A stretch of DNA of 64,000 bases, taken from assembly GCA_004193205.1 (NCBI GenBank), contig RZUM01000012.1, positions 1 to 64,000 on the forward strand, read 5' to 3'. The stretch's first letter is position 1. Each line of letters starts with the position of its first letter. This DNA comes from Gordonia sediminis. Its GTDB lineage: Bacteria; Actinomycetota; Actinomycetes; Mycobacteriales; Mycobacteriaceae. The notes under the pieces were generated by a model, which ran no database searches, was not told where the DNA came from, and saw only the letters and a list, made by a program, of their open reading frames with translations. Both the position numbers and the translations under genes were made by a program. Shown here one piece after another: positions 45,024-54,035 of the stretch.

Positions 45024-45317
45024 GTGACCACCTCCGATCTTGAATATCTGCGCGGCGACGATGCACGTCGTTTGCCGGACCTCACAGTGATCCGCGCGGA
45101 TGACGACCCGTTCGAGTCCCTGGTGACACCCGAGGAATCAACCGTCGACATCTTCTGCGACCTGTCGGATCCCGTGGGGGTCGAGCGCGCCCTCTACGAA
45201 CTCGGCACAGGGTGCGATGCGCTCATCCACATCGACGGTGTTCCGGGTGTCCCCGGCGTTCTGCCCATGGGGATCCCGTGCTCCGGCACTGCCAACCCCG
45301 AGATCGGGTGGCGATGA
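45024..45317 (+). pseudogene. N-terminal fragment resembling an SDR
   Basis: A 97-residue frame with a good ribosome site (AAGGAG, 5 bases) reads like the early part of a short-chain dehydrogenase: IFCDLSDPVGVERALYEL, then CDALIHIDGVPGVPG. It lacks the Gly-rich start, the catalytic Tyr-Lys and the C-terminus; the last 20 residues look like out-of-frame sequence. It overlaps the following TetR start by 4 bp. It is probably a deletion remnant, still perhaps translated. Confidence 0.5.
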
Positions 45318-45943
45318 CGGAGGTCTCGGCGGCTCCGCGACCCCGGGGGCGCCCCCGTGACGCGGACGTCGACCACCGGGTGATGGACGCGGCCCGGACG
45401 ATCTATCGCGAACGGGGTTGGGCCGGATTCAACTTCGGCGCGATCGCGAAGGCCGCACGGGTCAGCAAGGATTCTCTCTATCGTCGGTTCGACTCGCGGG
45501 AGGATCTGCTCGTCGCCGCGCTCACCGTCCCGCCGGCCGATGTCCAACTCGACGGTCATGGTGACATCCGAGGACGCCTGATCGCCATGGCCGCTGAAAC
45601 ACTGGCGGGATTCGCGCTTCCCGACGGGATGATCATGTTCCGGGTGTTCGTGGAGTCCGCGTCGAACCCCGAATTGCGCGACGTCTACCACAGCCAGGTG
45701 GCCCTGCCGCATATCAAGAACGTGCGACGAGCAGTCTCCGAGGCCATTGCGGATGGGACGCTGCCCGAGATCACGAATCCCACCGTGTTCATCGATGCCC
45801 TGTTGGGCGGCCTGGTCATGCACGTCATGGTCACGCCCGCACATCTGCGCGACCAGATGATGGAGAAATCGGATCAGTTCGTGCGCGATCACGTCGACCT
45901 GCTGCTCAGAGGTGCCGGATACCGCGGCGGGGACGCAGACTGA
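45314..45943 (+). CDS. TetR-family regulator
   Basis: This 209-residue protein has a PRPRGRPRDADVD basic start and the helix-turn-helix FNFGAIAKAARVSKDSLYRRF. The C-terminal domain (MIMFRVFVESASNPELRD) is of the common TetR C-terminal type. It is convergent with the DoxX-like gene. The 17-bp palindrome at 44939 is a candidate site. Confidence 0.83.
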   Translation: MTEVSAAPRPRGRPRDADVDHRVMDAARTIYRERGWAGFNFGAIAKAARVSKDSLYRRFDSREDLLVAALTVPPADVQLDGHGDIRGRLIAMAAETLAGFALPDGMIMFRVFVESASNPELRDVYHSQVALPHIKNVRRAVSEAIADGTLPEITNPTVFIDALLGGLVMHVMVTPAHLRDQMMEKSDQFVRDHVDLLLRGAGYRGGDAD

Positions 45944-45952
45944 CGCCGGCGG

Positions 45953-46513
45953 TCACACGCTCGCATCCGCGGTGTTGACGACCGGCTCGGCGGACTCGTC
46001 GAGAGTTTCCGAGGTGTCCGGTGGACGATGGAACGCCACCAGTTGAGCGGCCGCGCCTCCCAGACCGAGCCCGGCCGCAATGGCTGCACCCTTGAGGCCG
46101 GCGAACCGACGATCGATGCCGAGCCACCGGTCGGCACTCCACCGGCCGGGGCCGAGCTCTGCCAGGACCACTGACGCCGTAGCAAGATTGGCGACATACT
46201 CCCAGCCCTCGCTGGTGATGAAGAACCCGTTCCGGACGTGCACCGACCGCGCCGCAACGCTCATCGTGCCCACCACGGCGGCCGCGGCGACCGGAGTGCC
46301 GAGGCCGGCCAGCAGAGCCGCGCCGGCGCCGACCTCCACCACTGCACTTGCCCACGCCTGCATACGCGCCTCGCGGAATCCGATGGACTCGAACCACCCG
46401 GCCGTCCCGTCGATGCTGCGGCCGTGTTTGACCCCGTGGGCCACCATCGTCGAACCGATGGCGCCACGCAAGAGGAGCGGGGCTATGGAGTGCCGGCGAT
46501 CTTTCGTCGTCAT
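45953..46513 (-). CDS. DoxX-family membrane protein
   Basis: This 186-residue protein has about four hydrophobic segments (LLLRGAIGSTMVAHG; WASAVVEVGAGAALLAGLG; PVAAAAVVGTMSVAA; LKGAAIAAGLGLGGAAAQL). DoxX proteins are small inner-membrane proteins tied to redox stress or quinone-linked oxidation. It has GAGAGGGA upstream and follows the thiolase (46562) by 48 bp on the same strand. Confidence 0.8.
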   Translation of the reverse strand: MTTKDRRHSIAPLLLRGAIGSTMVAHGVKHGRSIDGTAGWFESIGFREARMQAWASAVVEVGAGAALLAGLGTPVAAAAVVGTMSVAARSVHVRNGFFITSEGWEYVANLATASVVLAELGPGRWSADRWLGIDRRFAGLKGAAIAAGLGLGGAAAQLVAFHRPPDTSETLDESAEPVVNTADASV

Positions 46514-46561
46514 CGTTGTGATTCCCTCTCTGTAAACCTCGAAGCTGGTCCACCTCGTCGA

Positions 46562-47728
46562 TCAGACCTCGACGACCACCGCGCCGCCCTGGCCGCCACC
46601 GGCACACATCGCGGCGACACCGATCCCGCCTCCACGCCGCCGGAGTTCATGGGTGAGTGTGGTGAGCATGCGCGCGCCGCTCGCGGCGATCGGGTGGCCG
46701 AGACTACATCCGCTGCCGAAGATGTTCACTTTCTCGTCGTCGATGCCGAGCTCCTGGCACGCGGCGACCGGGACCGAGGCGAAGGCCTCGTTGATCTCCC
46801 AGAGCGCGACGTCGGACAGCGAGATCCCCGCCCGCTTCAGGACGAGCGGGATTGACACGATGCCGCCGTCGCCGGTGTATTTCGGATCCACGCCGATCGC
46901 GCCCCAGGCTCGGATGGTACCGAGCGGCTGTAGGCCCTGTTCGGTTGCGTACGACGAGGACGTCAGGGTCAAGGCGGCCGCCGCATCGTTCATGCCGCTG
47001 GAGTTCGCGGCGGTGATCGAGAATCCGTCGATCTCGGGATGCAGTGGTTTGAGGGCTGCTGCCTTTGCCAGGGACGTGTCACGACGTGGGTGCTCGTCGA
47101 TAGCGAATTCGACGACGCTGCCGTCGGGGCGGGTGACCTTGAGCGGACTGATCTCATCGTCGAAGACACCCGCGTCGATCGCGGCGATCGCACGTTCGTG
47201 GGAGCGCACCGCCCAGGCGTCCATCTGTTCACGCGTCAGGCCGTACTTGACCGCGAGGTTCCATCCGACCGAGACGCTGGTGTCGTCGGTCGCCTCCGCG
47301 GTGTACGGGAAGGTCGGCGGGATTCGCCGCTGGGTCTCGTCGGTGCCGGGCACGCGCCAGGTCAGCGCGGGGCTGGTGGAGAAGGAATGGACACCGCCCG
47401 CGACGACGACGCGGTCCATCCCGGACCGAATCGAGCCCGCGGCATTGCCGACCGCGGTGAGGCCGCCCGCGCAATGCCGGTTCACGGCCTGGCCGGGGAC
47501 CTGTGTCAACCCCATTGCCGCAGCCGCATAGCGGGCGAGATCACCGCCGCCGTAGAGGGATTCGGCGAAGATGACGTCGTCCACGGATTCGCCGGGGATA
47601 CCGGCGCGGCGAATCGCCTCGGAGAGGATGTGAGTCGCCAGTTCCTCGGCGGGAGTGTCTTTCAACGTTCCTTTTCGCGCAGTGGCGATGGGGGTTCGGA
47701 CTGCGCTGACGATGACGGCCTCGTTCAA
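46562..47728 (-). CDS. Thiolase (acetyl-CoA acetyltransferase)
   Basis: This 388-residue thiolase is complete: Cys in VNRHCAGGLTAVG, His in GCSLGHPIAASGAR and Cys in AAMCAGGGQGG. TTG 47728 is chosen because GAGG lies 6 bases upstream and the protein then starts at LNEAVIVSAVRTP; a longer ATG at 47782 would place the start inside a regulon palindrome. It should cleave a 3-ketoacyl-CoA. Confidence 0.87.
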   Translation of the reverse strand: MNEAVIVSAVRTPIATARKGTLKDTPAEELATHILSEAIRRAGIPGESVDDVIFAESLYGGGDLARYAAAAMGLTQVPGQAVNRHCAGGLTAVGNAAGSIRSGMDRVVVAGGVHSFSTSPALTWRVPGTDETQRRIPPTFPYTAEATDDTSVSVGWNLAVKYGLTREQMDAWAVRSHERAIAAIDAGVFDDEISPLKVTRPDGSVVEFAIDEHPRRDTSLAKAAALKPLHPEIDGFSITAANSSGMNDAAAALTLTSSSYATEQGLQPLGTIRAWGAIGVDPKYTGDGGIVSIPLVLKRAGISLSDVALWEINEAFASVPVAACQELGIDDEKVNIFGSGCSLGHPIAASGARMLTTLTHELRRRGGGIGVAAMCAGGGQGGAVVVEV

Positions 47729-47774
47729 CTGATTCCTCGATTCACTGAGCGGTCTGCTGTCGGTGCTGAATGCC

Positions 47775-47788
47775 TGAACCATAGTTCA
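47775..47788. promoter_or_regulatory. TGAAC-N4-GTTCA operator, perfect palindrome
   Basis: TGAACCATAGTTCA has perfect 5-bp arms. It is 46 bp upstream of the preferred thiolase start and downstream of no other gene on that strand except the SDR at 47874. Confidence 0.6.
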
Positions 47789-47873
47789 AAGATCTGAACA
47801 GCACAATGCTCTGATAGTCTGCCATTCACGGATGCGAGGAGATCATCCGAGGTCCTGGCCCGTTCACCAGCGA

Positions 47874-48644
47874 TCAGCTCGTCGAATATCCACCGTTGAT
47901 CGGGATGGTCTGGCCCGTGGTCCAGCCGCCCCCGTCCGACACCAACCACAGAACCGCGGCGGCGACATCGTCCGGCGTGCCGAGGCGACGAACCGGATAG
48001 CGACGGGCGTGGGAGGCAAGGGCCTCGGAGTCGGCGGAGTCGGGGGCGATCGTGCCGAGCGACAACGCATTGCAGGTCACCCCGGACGGGCCGAGTTCCT
48101 TCGCCAGTGAGCGCATCAACGATGCCCCAGCGGCCTTGGACGCGGCATACGCCGCCATCTGCGCCTCACCGGTCCGGCCCGAGTCGGAGGAGATCGTGAT
48201 GATCCGGCCCCAGCCGTGCCCGGTCATCATGGGGATCACCTCTCGGCAGAGGTGCATCACCGCGAAGGTGTTGAGCCGGAACATGCTCTCCCACTCGGCC
48301 GGATCGGATTCCGAGAACGGTGTGAGCGGTATCCCGGTCACCGGGATACCGGCGTTGTTCACCAGGATGGATATGGATCCTGATGACGCGTGGATCTCGC
48401 GAACGATCCGGGCGACAGCCTCGGGATCGGTGACGTCACCCGCGGCGGCGATCGCGTGCCCGCCGCGCGCCGTCAGCTCCTGCGCCACATCCTCGGCGCG
48501 GTCCGCGTGGACATCGTTGACGGCGACGTGGGCGCCATTGCCGGCGAGTCGGGCGGCGATGGCCGCCCCGACCCCGCGGCCGGCGCCGGTCACCAACGCG
48601 ACCCGGCCCGCGAGCATGTCACTTCGCGTGTTGTGATCGGTCAT
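47874..48644 (-). CDS. Short-chain dehydrogenase/reductase
   Basis: This 256-residue SDR has TGAGRGVGAAIAARLAGNG, NNAGIPVTG, active-site YAASKAAGAS and the end GGWTTGQTIPINGG. ATG 48644 has GGAGG at 7 bases; a TTG six bases upstream is less likely. It is the first gene of a minus-strand set with the thiolase. A TGAAC-type site lies 34 bp upstream. Confidence 0.85.
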   Translation of the reverse strand: MTDHNTRSDMLAGRVALVTGAGRGVGAAIAARLAGNGAHVAVNDVHADRAEDVAQELTARGGHAIAAAGDVTDPEAVARIVREIHASSGSISILVNNAGIPVTGIPLTPFSESDPAEWESMFRLNTFAVMHLCREVIPMMTGHGWGRIITISSDSGRTGEAQMAAYAASKAAGASLMRSLAKELGPSGVTCNALSLGTIAPDSADSEALASHARRYPVRRLGTPDDVAAAVLWLVSDGGGWTTGQTIPINGGYSTS

Positions 48645-48678
48645 CTTCAAGCCTCCTCTGTGTTAGAGTACAAAAAAG

Positions 48679-48692
48679 TGAACTAGTGCTCA
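48679..48692. promoter_or_regulatory. TGAAC-N4-GTTCA operator-like site
   Basis: TGAACTAGTGCTCA has one mismatch to the palindrome. It lies in the divergent promoter between the SDR (47874) and the small protein at 48769. Confidence 0.5.
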
Positions 48693-48768
48693 GTAGATTG
48701 ATCGCAATTGTAAGAATCGATCGGACGAGTGAGCGTGAGCCCTCGAGCGAAGGAATGGTGAGACGCAT

Positions 48769-49074
48769 ATGGCCGAGTACAAAGTGGGCGAGCGGTTGCG
48801 AAGCCGGGTGTCGAGCGTGAGTCTGGTGGTGGTTCGGGTTGATCGCCTCGACATCGAGATTACCTGTGGCGGAGAGTCTGTCGCCCGTTCCGGGGACGAA
48901 CTGACCACGTCGGCGGTGGCCGCCGACGGTCCTGCAATCGAGATGGGCAAACGCTATGAGGACCCCGATGGCACCGTCGAGGTGCTGTGCGTGGCCGCGG
49001 GCGCCGGAGAACTCGCGGTCAACGGAACTCCCCTGCAGCTCAAGACGCCGCGGCCGCTGCCCGCGTCGGACTGA
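48769..49074 (+). CDS. Small conserved-looking protein, unknown function
   Basis: This is a 101-residue soluble protein rich in beta strands (VGERLRSRVSSVSLVVVRVD, EITCGGESVA, GKRYEDPDGTVEVLCVAAGA) ending in PRPLPASD. I recall similar small proteins beside acyl-AMP/CoA ligases in actinobacteria, and a ligase tail follows directly here. No catalytic motif is seen. The ribosome site is poor (AAGGA, 14 bases). Confidence 0.6.
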   Translation: MAEYKVGERLRSRVSSVSLVVVRVDRLDIEITCGGESVARSGDELTTSAVAADGPAIEMGKRYEDPDGTVEVLCVAAGAGELAVNGTPLQLKTPRPLPASD

Positions 49075-49093
49075 CCATCGGGCATGCCGTCGA

Positions 49094-49252
49094 GTGATCG
49101 AGCGAGCGCTCGAGGTGTTCCCGACTGCCGGCTTCGGTGTCGAGATCGCCGTCCCCGACGAGAACGATGAACTGCCCCGGATGAACACCGGGAAACTCGT
49201 ACGTCTACTCGCCGACCACAGTGCCGGCCCCCTCGATGGCTCCTCCGACTGA
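49094..49252 (+). pseudogene. C-terminal scar of an acyl-CoA ligase
   Basis: The frame reads VIERALEVFPTAGFG ... DELPRMNTGKLVRLL and ends at 49252. The PRMNTGKL piece is the A10 Lys motif of AMP-forming ligases. The rest of the roughly 500-residue enzyme is absent, so an internal deletion has joined the small protein's end to the ligase tail. It has no start codon of its own. Confidence 0.45.
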
Positions 49253-49264
49253 AAGTGCGATCAC

Positions 49265-50935
49265 ATGACCGAATCGTCTGGCCGCGTTCTCCCGCTGGTC
49301 CTTCCGGAGACCGAGTTCTACTGGACCTCGGGCAAAGACGGGCAGTTGCGCATCCAGGAATGCCTGTCCTGCAGCTCGCTGATTCACCCGCCGAAACCGA
49401 TCTGCCCGTCGTGTCGCGCCGCCGAGACGCACGAGCGCATCGTCTCCGGAAATGGAATCCTGTTCGGCTACACCGTCAATGAGCGTTTCGGACTACCCGG
49501 TCTTCCGCCTCCCTACGTGGTGGCGGAGGTGGCGCTCGACGAGGATCCGCGGGTGCGACTCACCACGCGGCTGATCGACTGCGATGCCGACGCGATCGAG
49601 CTCGGGATGCCCGTCGAGGTCGTGTTCGAGCAGTCGGACGACGTGTGGTTTCCACTGTTTCGACCGACTGCCGACGACACCGTTGCCCGCGAACTCCCTG
49701 ACGACGAGATCGCGCCGGAGGACTACTCACGCCACGTGCGACCGATGGTCTCAGCGGACAAGTTCGAGGACAAGGTGGTGATCAGCGGGGTCGGTGCCTC
49801 TGAGATGGGTCGGCGGTTGATGCGCAACCCGCTCGCCTTGACCATCGAGGCGTGTGAGCGGGCGGTTGCCGACGCAGGGCTGAGCTTCGACGACATCGAC
49901 GGATTGTCGACCTATCCTGCGGGTGGTGTGGAGAGCGGCCACAGCGAGGGAGGGGTGACCGCTCTGGAGTCGGCGCTGCGGATCCGGCCGACCTGGTACA
50001 ACGGCGGCGGGGAGACCTTCGGGCCCGGTGGCTCGGTGATCGCGGCCATGCTGGCCGTCGCGTCCGGTCTGGCACGACATGTACTCTGCTTCCGGACGGT
50101 GTGGGAATCGACTCGCGGACAACTGGTCCGAGAGGGCCGCCTACCGTCTCCGGGTGACGGCCGGGTCGCCGGACTGATGGGCTGGTCGTTGCCGTTCGGC
50201 GCGGTATCGGCGGCGCACACCCTGGCCCAGTCCGCACACCGCCATTTCCACCAGTACGGCACCACTCGGGAGACACTCGGATGGATCGCGCTCAACCAGC
50301 GCGCGAACGCAGCGCTCAATCCCACCGCGATCTACCGCGACCCGTTGACGATGGACGAGTACCTGTCGGCCCGCACCATCACCACGCCGTTCGGGCTCTA
50401 TGACTGCGATGTGCCGTGCGATGCGTCGGTGGCGGTGATCGTCTCCGCGGCCGACACGGTGCCCGACCTGGCCAAGGCGCCGGTTCGGGTCGAAGCGGTG
50501 GGCACGCAACTCATCGAGAAGATCGACTGGGATCAGAGCACCTCCACCCACGAGCCGCAGGTGCTCGGGCCGGCGGCACACCTGTGGACGCGAACCGACC
50601 TCCGTCCTGCCGACGTCGATGTCGCCGAACTCTACGACGGGTTCACCTTCAACTGTGTCTCGTGGATCGAGGCGCTGGGTTTCTGCGGAATCGGCGAGGC
50701 CAAGGACTTCCTCGACGGCGGTCACACGATCGCTCGGGGCGGGGTGCTGCCGTTGAACACTCATGGCGGCCAGCTCTCCCACGGTCGGACTCACGGGATG
50801 GGCCTGATCCACGAGGCGGTCACACAATTGCGGGGCGAGGCCGGGGTGCGTCAAGTCGACGGAGCGCGGGTCGGGGTGGTCAGCAGTGGAGGGCTCACTC
50901 CCAGCGGGGTGATGTTGTTGAGAGCCGAGTCATGA
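49265..50935 (+). CDS. Zinc-ribbon/OB-fold (DUF35) and thiolase-like fusion
   Basis: This 556-residue protein has a zinc ribbon (CLSCSSL ... CPSCRAAE, about residues 37-60), a DUF35 OB fold to about 130, then a thiolase-like domain (VVISGVGASEMGRRL, DIDGLSTYPAGG) to the end. The nucleophile Cys of true thiolases is missing at the expected place (GPGGSVIAAMLAVASG). This fits Ltp2-type retro-aldolases, which work with a DUF35 partner (ChsH2) in steroid side-chain removal. A fused form would be a single-chain aldolase, by inference. Confidence 0.82.
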   Translation: MTESSGRVLPLVLPETEFYWTSGKDGQLRIQECLSCSSLIHPPKPICPSCRAAETHERIVSGNGILFGYTVNERFGLPGLPPPYVVAEVALDEDPRVRLTTRLIDCDADAIELGMPVEVVFEQSDDVWFPLFRPTADDTVARELPDDEIAPEDYSRHVRPMVSADKFEDKVVISGVGASEMGRRLMRNPLALTIEACERAVADAGLSFDDIDGLSTYPAGGVESGHSEGGVTALESALRIRPTWYNGGGETFGPGGSVIAAMLAVASGLARHVLCFRTVWESTRGQLVREGRLPSPGDGRVAGLMGWSLPFGAVSAAHTLAQSAHRHFHQYGTTRETLGWIALNQRANAALNPTAIYRDPLTMDEYLSARTITTPFGLYDCDVPCDASVAVIVSAADTVPDLAKAPVRVEAVGTQLIEKIDWDQSTSTHEPQVLGPAAHLWTRTDLRPADVDVAELYDGFTFNCVSWIEALGFCGIGEAKDFLDGGHTIARGGVLPLNTHGGQLSHGRTHGMGLIHEAVTQLRGEAGVRQVDGARVGVVSSGGLTPSGVMLLRAES

Positions 50936-50967
50936 GCCCCACGGAGACATCGAGACACGCGGTGTAG

Positions 50968-50990
50968 GAGCACGCGGCAGGTGCGTGCTC
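50968..50990. terminator. Hairpin terminator
   Basis: GAGCACGC and GCGTGCTC form a perfect 8-bp stem with a 7-base loop, 32 bp after the fusion gene stop. There is no U-tract, as is common in high-GC actinobacteria. Confidence 0.5.
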
Positions 50991-51156
50991 GGGTCGGCCC
51001 ACCCGAATGCCCATGCCCTGCACGCTCAGGGTTGCGCGGCGGCGAGGTTACTACCGCGTATGCTGGATTCAACACAATTAGTAGTGGTTCAGTTGGGTAC
51101 ACAGCTGTTCGTTCGGTCGGTGGACATACAGGCTGGTGGTAGGAGGCGAGAACGGA

Positions 51157-51909
51157 ATGGCGAAGGCCAAGACAACGGCGACGGCCAAGACAGCGACGAC
51201 GAAGGCAGCGACGACGTCGAAGCGCGCGCAAACCAAGCCCGATGCCGCGGTCCCCGACACGCCGAGCCCACGTGAGATCCGTCGCCAGCAGCGGATCGAC
51301 ATGTCCCGTGAACAGATCCTCGACACCGCTGAGGAGTTGTTTGCCGAGCGCGGGTATCACGACACAGGCCTCAAGGATGTCGCGTCCCGCTGTGAGTTCT
51401 CCGTGGGCTCGATCTACACGTTCTTCGAGAGCAAGGACGACCTGTACGAACAGGTACTGATGCGTCGCAGTATCGCGGTCGACTCGATCCAGAACAGTAT
51501 CCCCGACGACGTGCCGGCCGATGAACGGCTGGTGCGCCTGGCGCAGATCCAGATCGACCACGCGCTGAAACATCCCGCGTGGGGCGCGTTGTCCGCGGAG
51601 ATCTCGCGTATGGCGCGATCCCGGGGGGCGGTACTTCCGGATGCCTGGATTCACTACAACAAGCGCGTGCTCGGCTACCTCTCCGACGTGATCGAGAAGG
51701 GGCAGGCCGACGGTACGTTGCGGCCGGGTTCCCCGATCGCCCTGGCACGCCTGTACTTCGCGGTGGTGTCGTCGTTCATTCTGGTGTCGACGGTGTCGAA
51801 AACCACCAACGAAGAGGGTTGGCCCACCGATACCGAGGAGTTCCTCGAGTTTGTCCACGACACGTTCAGCGCGCGGCCTCATCACATCAAGGAGTGGTTG
51901 CGCGAATGA
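51157..51909 (+). CDS. TetR-family regulator with Lys/Ala/Thr-rich N-terminal tail
   Basis: This 250-residue regulator begins with a low-complexity basic tail of about 40 residues (AKAKTTATAKTATTKAATT), like histone-H1-type tails, before the TetR helix-turn-helix (GLKDVASRCEFSVGSIYTFF). The C-terminal domain is helical. The tail is unusual for TetR and may add non-specific DNA binding. It is a candidate for the TGAAC-type site. Confidence 0.82.
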   Translation: MAKAKTTATAKTATTKAATTSKRAQTKPDAAVPDTPSPREIRRQQRIDMSREQILDTAEELFAERGYHDTGLKDVASRCEFSVGSIYTFFESKDDLYEQVLMRRSIAVDSIQNSIPDDVPADERLVRLAQIQIDHALKHPAWGALSAEISRMARSRGAVLPDAWIHYNKRVLGYLSDVIEKGQADGTLRPGSPIALARLYFAVVSSFILVSTVSKTTNEEGWPTDTEEFLEFVHDTFSARPHHIKEWLRE

Positions 51910-52014
51910 GGCCTGAGTCCCCGAAGACCTCACGGTATCGGGCTGTCATCGACGCCACGGTTTTCGCGCACTGCTCACGTGTGGACTTCAGGGGCGGTCG
52001 CTGAGGCCCGCAGA

Positions 52015-52920
52015 CTACGACGTGTACGTCCCGCCGGGGATCAGGCGATCGGTCCAGCGGAACACCGCACCGTGCGTGGTGCGTGGGTCGCTCAATACGG
52101 TGTGCTCGTCGCGGGCGACGGTCCGTATACCCTTTGACTCGAGATAGATCTCGGCCTTGTCGAGGTCGGCCACCCGGAAGCAGGCGGCGTGGTGAATCTC
52201 GCCGCTCGACCGGAAATCGTCTGCGGCGATGGTGTCCTCACGGATGGGTCGGGATGCCTGGATGACGGCATCGCCAACCTTCACATAGATGTCGTCGGTG
52301 CCGGTGAGTTTCGAGGAGGATTCCTCGAGGAGGTCGCCGTCGAGCAGGTCGACGAAGACCTTCTTCGCTTTCTCGAGGTCGTCGGTCAGCACGGTGGTGT
52401 AGGACAGCCCGTAGAGCCCGAGGGGATGGTTGTTCACCCACCAGAGTGGGTCGTAGCCGCTCTGCTGGCGCGGGTCCGCATCGGCGAAATCGCAGGGCGG
52501 CTCGATTTCGAGCTGTGCAATGGTGTCGCGTGGGTGGGTGAACAGCGGCGCGTCGTATCTCGGTAGCGTGTCGGCCTTCGCCCCGGCGGATCCCAGAATG
52601 CGGATGTTGTTGTCGTGCAATTTCTTCCAGTGGGACATGGTTTCGTCCGCGTACCAGGAGATCGAATGCCAGTGGTCGCCGAACCGGTTGTAGAACCTGC
52701 CGAGCGGGTAGGAGTCCCATCCATCGACATGGAATGACGGCGCGACCGTTTCGATGACGATGTCGCCGACAGTCAGCAATGAGGCGTCACGCAACTCCAT
52801 GTCCAGGAAGTCGTTGTCCATCCAGCCTCGCTTCACGCCGAACACGTCGTCGTACCAGGCGTCGAGGGCGGCCAGGTCGCCCGTCATGTGGATGAGGTGA
52901 GAGATCTTTCCCAGTGTCAT
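52015..52920 (-). CDS. VOC-superfamily (glyoxalase/extradiol dioxygenase-like) protein
   Basis: This 301-residue protein has two VOC modules: ISHLIHMTGDLAALDAWYDD at the start and LGLYGLSYTTVLTDDLEKAK in the middle, then ACFRVADLDKAEIYLESKG. His and Glu positions of a metal site are visible (HLIHM), but I cannot assign a dioxygenase signature. AGGAGG lies before the ATG. A regulon-type site is 58 bp upstream. It may be an isomerase or ring-cleaving enzyme. Confidence 0.75.
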   Translation of the reverse strand: MTLGKISHLIHMTGDLAALDAWYDDVFGVKRGWMDNDFLDMELRDASLLTVGDIVIETVAPSFHVDGWDSYPLGRFYNRFGDHWHSISWYADETMSHWKKLHDNNIRILGSAGAKADTLPRYDAPLFTHPRDTIAQLEIEPPCDFADADPRQQSGYDPLWWVNNHPLGLYGLSYTTVLTDDLEKAKKVFVDLLDGDLLEESSSKLTGTDDIYVKVGDAVIQASRPIREDTIAADDFRSSGEIHHAACFRVADLDKAEIYLESKGIRTVARDEHTVLSDPRTTHGAVFRWTDRLIPGGTYTS

Positions 52921-52977
52921 GTGGCGGACCTCCTGTGTCGCCTGTCGAGAGCTCGGATTCGGAGTCGTTCAACTCCC

Positions 52978-52991
52978 TGAGCGTCCGTTCA
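52978..52991. promoter_or_regulatory. TGAAC-N4-GTTCA operator-like site
   Basis: TGAGCGTCCGTTCA has one mismatch to the palindrome and lies 58 bp upstream of the VOC gene start on the minus strand. Confidence 0.45.
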
Positions 52992-53134
52992 TCAAACTGT
53001 ACGGCAAATACCGTCGATTGATCTAGTCATGCAATCACCGTAACGTGAATGGAATCACAGCACTGCGTCGCCGGTTGGGGAGGTTCTCCGCGGCTGCGCA
53101 CGAATCCGGGCACTCATGACGAGAGGGTATTTCG

Positions 53135-54013
53135 ATGACCGAGGCGGCGACCGACAGCGTGACATCGACCACGAGCGAGTCCGAGACCCTTCGTGTCGGG
53201 TTCATCGGGCTCGGCAGCCAGGGCGGTCCGATGGCGCGGAGGATCATTGCGGCCGGTCATCGGGTGACGCTATGGGCGCGACGGCCGCAGACCCTGGAGT
53301 CGTTCGCCGAGACCGCCGCATCAGTCGCGGAATCGCCCGCCGAACTGGCGCGCATGAGCGATCTGGTCTGCGTCTGCGTGGTGGACGATGCCGGTGTGGA
53401 GGCGGTGCTGACCGGGCCCGACGGTGTGTTCGAGGGCATGAAGGACGGGGGCGTGGTGGCCATCCACAGCACGGTGCACCCGGCCACCTGTGTGCGGATG
53501 GCCGAGATCGGCGCCGCGCGGGGTATCACGGTCATCGATGCGCCGGTCAGTGGTGGCGGTCCGGCGGCAGACGCCGGCCGATTGCTCGTGATGGTGGGCG
53601 GCGATGCGCAGGCGGCCGAGCGGTGCTCGCCGGTGTTCCGCACCTATGGTGACCCGGTCGTACACCTCGGCGATGAGGTCGGCGCGGGCGAGGTCGCGAA
53701 GCTTCTCAACAACGCGCTGCTGGCTGCGCACCTGGAGGCCTCCGCTGCGATCCTCGACATCGGTCGATCGCTGGGCGTCGATCCCGTCCGAGTCGGTGAG
53801 GTGATCTCGCACGGAACCGGTGCGAGCTTCGCCATGTCACTGTTGGGTCCGAGGGGGGGTGAGTTCGGGACACTCGCCACAACCGCCGGTCCGTTGTTAC
53901 GCAAAGACGTTGGCATCCTCGCAGAATTGTTGGGAGACAACGAATTCGGGAATGGGCCGTTGTGGGATGCCGCGGATGGGGCCCTCGGTCGGATGGGTGC
54001 CCCGCGCAGCTGA
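53135..54013 (+). CDS. 3-hydroxyisobutyrate dehydrogenase-like NAD(P)-dependent oxidoreductase
   Basis: This 292-residue beta-hydroxyacid dehydrogenase has the Rossmann start VGFIGLGSQGGPMARRI, the substrate segment DAPVSGGGPAAD and the catalytic Lys in EVAKLLNNALLAAH. It would oxidise a 3-hydroxy acid or reduce a semialdehyde. GAGAGGG lies 6-7 bases upstream. It precedes the SDR-ferredoxin-P450 set on the same strand. Confidence 0.85.
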   Translation: MTEAATDSVTSTTSESETLRVGFIGLGSQGGPMARRIIAAGHRVTLWARRPQTLESFAETAASVAESPAELARMSDLVCVCVVDDAGVEAVLTGPDGVFEGMKDGGVVAIHSTVHPATCVRMAEIGAARGITVIDAPVSGGGPAADAGRLLVMVGGDAQAAERCSPVFRTYGDPVVHLGDEVGAGEVAKLLNNALLAAHLEASAAILDIGRSLGVDPVRVGEVISHGTGASFAMSLLGPRGGEFGTLATTAGPLLRKDVGILAELLGDNEFGNGPLWDAADGALGRMGAPRS

Positions 54014-54035
54014 CCGAGACGGCGGAGAACTGGAA

